In this document: piece by piece, positions 59,056 through 64,000 of the stretch
Numbering within the stretch: position 1 is the stretch's first letter
How the letters are laid out: each line of letters opens with the position of its first letter
Assembly (NCBI RefSeq): GCF_023159225.1
Contig: NC_063173.1
Coordinates: 10,082,852-10,146,851, forward strand
Source: Perognathus longimembris pacificus
Taxonomy: Eukaryota; Chordata; Mammalia; Rodentia; Heteromyidae
Reading direction: 5' to 3'
DNA: 64,000 bases
Translations under genes and position numbers: made by a program
Notes under the pieces: model-generated
Seen by the model: only the letters and a program-made list of their open reading frames with translations
Databases searched by the model: none
What the model was told of the DNA's origin: nothing

Positions 59056-59681
59056 AAAATCTATTTCTAAATAGTTTATTGCTTAAAATAGGTTATTTCC
59101 AAGTTTATATATAAACTTAAAATTAATAAATACTATATCTTCAGTATTACTTTCTTAGGCTTAAATGTAGTACAGTGCGTGCATTTTGGAAAAATAATTC
59201 CCTGAAGAACTGCCATTATTGTTCAGATTATTAATTCTGCTGTAAGCATCAAGGTGTTTAGTAAGGCTATGTCAAGGACCTGAACAAGATATTGTTATTG
59301 ACAATGAGACAACAGATACTCAGAGTTCAAACGCAATGACCCAGTAGCTGGGCTATTCTATTGGTGTGGAGTAGAGATGGTAAAATAAGTTGATGGATGA
59401 GCGTGTCTTGGGAGAAGTTGTCGTAGTCCTGTCAGACACTTGAGCTAAATGACCTATGAAACATGGATGACCTAAGGCAGTAACAGGTTGTTAAATGTGG
59501 AAGCCTCTGAACGTTCTAAATATAGTCTCTTTTCTTATAGCTTTGGCTTCCAGATTCTAACAACCACCCATCCATGTTTGAGTCAGTAAAGAGTAAAAGC
59601 AGAGAACGCTCGCAAAAACAATAGTCTTCAAATACTAAGAGATATTATAGGGTGAATTAATAAGAATTTTTAGGAAGTAAC
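59056..59681. other. Unassigned intron sequence
   Basis: Possible MIR trace near 59300-59350 (GACAACAGATACTCAGAGTT), too weak to call. Confidence 0.4.
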
Positions 59682-59691
59682 AATAAGTTAA

Positions 59692-60455
59692 AATTATCTG
59701 AAGGATTACAAGCAAGACAACACTAAAGCTGCCAGCACAACTATGTTTATCGCAGCACAATTTACCATCATTAAATATGAAACCAACCCAGATGCCCCTC
59801 AGTAGATGAGTGGATCAAGAAAATGTGGTACATATATACAATGGAATTCTGTGTTTCCATCAGAAAGTATGACATTTCCCCATTCGTAAGGGAATGGAAG
59901 GACTTGGAAAAAATCAGATTAAGTGAGCCAGACCAAAAGAAACATAGACTCTATGGTTTCCCTCATAGGTAATAATTAGTACACATCTATGATAGTCCTA
60001 GCCAAAGATCACAATAACTCAATAGCTATGTCCATATGAACACATAAGATGATGCTAAATGAAATGATTTCCAAGTTATGGAAACAAGTGGTTTGTCATT
60101 GTGGTTGTTATTTTCAATGTATCGTGAAATTATGCCTTTTTCTTTTGTCTTTCTTCCCCATGGTTTTACCCTTGATATCATTGTAACTGGTTTGGCACCC
60201 TGAATATTATCAGAAGTAGGGAAGGGAAGGAGATAATCAAAGTGAAGAGACAAAGGGTAAAAGCAAACCAATGCAACAGCAACACTTACAAAACTATATG
60301 CTGTAAACCAACTGTACAACTTGGTGGAGGGGCAGGCAACTGGGAGGGGAGAAGGTGGGAGAAAAAAAGAGGGAGAAGGGAACAAGTTTGATAAGAAATG
60401 AACTTGTTGCCTTATGTATGAAACTATAACCCCTCTGTACATCACTTTGACGATA
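59692..60455 (+). mobile_element. L1, 5' truncated, nearly without a poly-A tail
   Basis: GGATTACAAGCAAGACAACA, ACCAACCCAGATGCCCCTCA and CAATGGAATTCTGTGTTTCC are ORF2. The 3' UTR ends CATCACTTTGACGATAAATA. AATAAGTTAA flanks it at 59682-59691 and 60456-60465. The body belongs to the older subfamily of the 46-47 kb copies. Confidence 0.85.
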
Positions 60456-60609
60456 AATAAGTTAATTACACAAAGTATCTAGTGTTATTTCTTTGTAGAC
60501 CCAGAGTCTACATAGAACAAAAACTTTACTATGAGATTATATCTTCCCTGTTCTGTAGGTGATGGTTTAGTAAAGAAAAGTAATAGATTTTAAATCATAG
60601 TAATTGTGT

Positions 60610-60680
60610 TACTGTGTGACTTTGAATATGTCATCCAGAATGTAACTTTCCTCATTTGTAAAATGAGAGAGGGAAGTTTA
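60610..60680 (+). mobile_element. MIR fragment
   Basis: TGTGTGACTTTGAATATGTC and TTTCCTCATTTGTAAAATGA are the MIR core and 3' motif. Confidence 0.6.
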
Positions 60681-60794
60681 AAAGTGTTGTTTAACTATTA
60701 CTGTACTTTTATGTTCCATAGCACTATTATTTTTATTGCATGGTGGAGCCTTGTTCTACAGAGATTATAGCAGCCCTCTCATGCTGATTGTTTT

Positions 60795-61143
60795 CAAATG
60801 TACTGTTTCCTATCTATAAGTTCCATGAAATTAATCATTTCTGCCTCTTTAATTCACCGATGTATTCTAACTCTTTGTTTTGTTTTTGTTGCCAGTCCTG
60901 GGGCATGGACTCAGGGCCTTAGCACTGTCCCTGGCTTCTTTTTGCTCAAGGCTACCACTCTACCTCTTGAGCCACAGCGCCACTTCTGGCTTTTTTCCAC
61001 ATATGTGGTTCTGAGGAATCAAACTCAGGGCTTCATGTACAGGAGGCGAGCACTTTACCACTAGGCCATATTCCCAGCCCCTCCAACTCTCTAATGTATC
61101 ATAGGCAGTCCATATTTGTCAGATGGATGATCAAATGAATATT
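60795..61143 (+). mobile_element. Possible L2 3' region split by a SINE
   Basis: AAGTTCCATGAAATTAATCA with TTCACCGATGTATTC lies left of the SINE at 60885-61081. ATCATAGGCAGTCCATATTT with GATGGATGATCAAATGAATA lies right of it. This is the L2 tail pattern when the SINE is removed. Confidence 0.5.
60885..61081 (-). mobile_element. IDL-Geo-type SINE inside an L2-like relic
   Basis: On the plus strand it reads GCCAGTCCTGGGGCATGGAC to CATATTCCCAGCCCC. The flanks are CTAACTCTTTG and CCAACTCTCTA, a weak duplication. The surrounding sequence reads as one L2-like element when the SINE is removed. Confidence 0.8.
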
Positions 61144-61924
61144 AAGGGCTTAACATAGTAATTAGCATAGCACATTTATAAGTGGACCTACTAGGAAAGT
61201 GGTTCTGATAACTGGGTTTTAACATCACTGTGCTGTTTCCTTAACACAGTTGAAAGAAATAGGAATGTTTCAGAAAAGTTGAAAGAGATTGAGTACTACG
61301 TTATCATTTCCAAGTATATAAAGGACAATCATATTACTGTGAAAGAAAGAAAAATGAATTAAGACGTAGAAATTATAAGGAAATTTTGTTTGAGTGGTTT
61401 TGCAGATCTAGAGGGCCTTAAACATGCTAGATTAATGTACTACATTCAGCTACTCCAGCACTGGAGACCTATTTTAAACATTCAGAATGGGAAGATTTTT
61501 CTAACAAAATTGTTCAAAGATGAAATGAGTATGAATTATTACATAACTAATCAATAAAGGGACTGAAAAAATACAACTAAAGGTTATAAATTTACTTTCC
61601 ATGGATTAAATGACTTGGGAAAAATAACTTTCTGGATTTAACATATTCAAGGGTACAATAGAGTATACAGTACCGAATTTAGACTTTAAATTTTAACAGC
61701 AAGCAATAAAATAATTGATTAAAAACATCAAAAACAGTAAGTATGGATGAATAGCACCAAACTAACTTCTTGCTATGTAATACTGGTAACAGACAAACCA
61801 TAGAATTATTTATGCCCCATCACAAAATGCAATAGCGTGGGATGATTTTCTCTAAGAGACCACTGCCTTTAGAATATAAGAATATTAGTGTCCTTAGGTT
61901 CCACAAAACCAACTGCCATGTGAC
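61144..61924. other. Unassigned intron sequence
   Basis: Nothing recognised. Confidence 0.5.
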
Positions 61925-62030
61925 TTTTTTTTTTGGTTGGTCACGGAGCTTGAACTCAGGGCCTGAGCACTGTCCCTGAGCTCTTGAGCTCAAGGCTAGC
62001 ACTCTACCACTTGAGCCACAGCACCCCTTC
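61925..62030 (-). mobile_element. SINE fragment: right (Geo-like) monomer only
   Basis: The plus strand shows a T run, then CTTGAACTCAGGGCCTGAGC and CTCTACCACTTGAGCCACAG, and stops near CACCCCTTC. No left monomer follows. The copy is 5' truncated, so which SINE family it came from cannot be decided. Confidence 0.75.
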
Positions 62031-62750
62031 TTGTGGATGGGCCTCATGCAACGAATTAAAGACATGAACAGAAGAAAAATGTCCAGTGGAAGAAAGTCCT
62101 TCTTGCCTGAGTACATGAGATGGGACATTGGTCTTTCCCAGACTAGAAACTCAACTAAACTCTGGCTCTTCTGGGATTTCAAGCTTGCTGGCTTCATCTG
62201 GAATCTACCATAGTCAGCAATCATAGTTCTCTAGACTGTACTCGGACTGGAACAAAACATAGGCCCTCCAAAGGTTTTAGATTGGTGAAAGCAGATCTAA
62301 TGAATTCACAGCCTCCTTAATGACATGAACTCGCGCGTTACAATAAATTACATAGCTATACATGCACATTTTATACCTCATTTTAAACCACATACTCCCT
62401 GATTTCACATCATAAAAAAATGTTAGGAGCTCTCAAGAATCAGTTTCGAAAGCAACACTAATAAATCTGGTACATATGCATTTCTTAACAGAAGTTTTCA
62501 GCTTTTGAAGACTCCATCTCATTTTTTCCTAGTCATGTTTGAGGACTCCATGTGTTTACTCCTACTATTACTACTCATCATTTTATAGCATATTGACTTA
62601 TTTTCCATGACTATGCAGGCACCTTGACTTGATAGTCAAGCTCTATTTCCACTACACAGATTAAAACTCTAAGCTGACCATTATGCAACCATTTCACAAC
62701 AAATATGCCCTAGGATATTGCAAAATCCCTAGCTTTCACTGTTCATCGTT
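62031..62750. other. GRM5: Unassigned intron sequence next to the GRM5 donor
   Basis: No repeat recognised in the 720 bp after the exon on the gene strand. Confidence 0.5.
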
Positions 62751-63118
<368 letters not shown>

Positions 63119-63509
63119 TTATGGAACTTGGCAATCTGAAGTTGACCTCTGACTCTTTCACTGATTTGTTTATTTGGGACAAAGCGTAATTCATTAGAAA
63201 TAGATGCACTGATGTTTTATATTTTTATTATGACAGAGAATAATATAAAATTGCAAGCACATCAGCTTCTCTGTTTTGACCTGGAAATTTTTGTATTGTT
63301 TATTTTTACCATGATTTCTGTTATTTTACCATTTTTCAAGTAAATGCATTTTTACTGATAGACAAAACCATAGATATTATAGGTATATTAATGAGGTAAC
63401 ATAATGTATCATGAGATCACCTTTTAGATACTACATATGATTCAAGTCATGTATTAATTTTCTCTCTGTGCCTGACCTATTACATTTCATGCTTTTCTGT
63501 CTATACATC

Positions 63510-63551
63510 TTTCTTAAATGACAGCATTTCTTTCTTAAATGACAGCATTTC
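63510..63551 (+). repeat. 21-bp tandem duplication beside a SINE
   Basis: TTTCTTAAATGACAGCATTT plus C occurs at 63510-63530 and again at 63531-63551. The second copy overlaps the SINE's left target repeat. Confidence 0.9.
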
Positions 63552-63561
63552 ATCCTTTTTT

Positions 63562-63766
63562 TTTTTTTTTTTTTGCCAGTCCTGGGGCTTGGACTCAGGG
63601 CCTGAGCACTGTCCCTGAGTTTCTTTTTGCTCAAGGCTAGCACTCTACCACTTGAGCCACAGCGCCACTTCTGGACTTTTCTGTTTATGTGGTACTGAGG
63701 AATTGAACCCAAGGCTTTATGCATGCTAGGCAAGCATTCTACCACTAACCCACATTCCCAGCCTCA
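63562..63766 (-). mobile_element. IDL-Geo-type SINE in the upstream GRM5 intron
   Basis: A long T run is followed by GCCAGTCCTGGGGCTTGGAC and it ends CACATTCCCAGCCTC. The duplication ATTTCATCCTTTTT lies at 63547-63560 and 63767-63780. Confidence 0.9.
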
Positions 63767-64000
63767 ATTTCATCCTTTTTTATGACTCCATCCTCTATGT
63801 GTAGCATATTTCCTTGATTCATTTGTCAGCTTATGGCCACATATACTTTTTTTCATTTATTGAAAATTGAACTTAGTGCATCAATGAACATACAGTAAAC
63901 ACATATCTTTTAATCATGCTAATTTGATTTCCTTCTAATGTGTACTCACAATCTGAGATAGAAGATATCTATTGGGATTTTCCCTCAATTTTTCCCGGTT

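Noticed and set aside
30395..60465. Strong orientation bias of L1 copies antisense to GRM5
   Set aside because: The largest copies are antisense, but counting small fragments gives roughly 12 against 8, too few to claim a bias.

Overview
This is mammalian nuclear DNA: AT-rich, dense in retrotransposons and microsatellites, and with only one recognisable protein-coding segment. That segment is a 250-bp internal exon on the minus strand (62757-63006). It encodes part of the extracellular glutamate-binding domain of metabotropic glutamate receptor 5 (GRM5). Both splice sites and both split codons fit. GRM5 is transcribed right to left, so 1-62756 is intron downstream of the exon and 63007-64000 is intron upstream of it. 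I saw no second GRM5 exon and no nested gene.

The repeats point to a rodent, most likely the Geomyoidea (kangaroo rats, pocket mice, pocket gophers). The commonest young element is a dimeric SINE whose left half is an ID-like, tRNA-Ala-type unit and whose right half is a second RNA-polymerase-III-like unit. This matches my memory of the IDL-Geo SINE reported as restricted to Geomyoidea. An older and equally abundant SINE carries the same right unit behind a 7SL-RNA-like left unit. A single rodent B1, several MIR and L2 relics, and L1 copies of several ages complete the set. The species call is an inference from these repeats.

Layout. 1-9 kb: a 5'-truncated L1 with a probable 3' transduction, a SINE sitting in its target duplication, a twin-primed L1 nested in an older L1, and an L1-tail/SINE compound insertion inside a MIR. 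9-30 kb: mostly unique intron with scattered SINEs, microsatellites, a candidate LTR near 13.9 kb, and an ancient L1 at 29.6-30.2 kb. 30-48 kb: the L1-rich part, with L1 3' ends at 32.0, 35.7, 36.3 and 38.0 kb, an ORF2 fragment at 38.5-39.1 kb, a 2.1-kb L1 at 40.6-42.7 kb with a second probable 3' transduction, and an L1-inside-L1 at 46.0-47.9 kb. 48-62 kb: older SINEs, another old L1 split by a SINE, and L1 at 59.7-60.5 kb. 62.7-63.0 kb: the GRM5 exon.

I found no evidence of an undescribed gene system. The novel-looking material is in how the retroelements were built: two-template insertion, transduction, and SINE modules shared between families. Boundaries of old repeats are approximate because they were placed by eye. 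Target-site duplications (TSDs) quoted were read directly.
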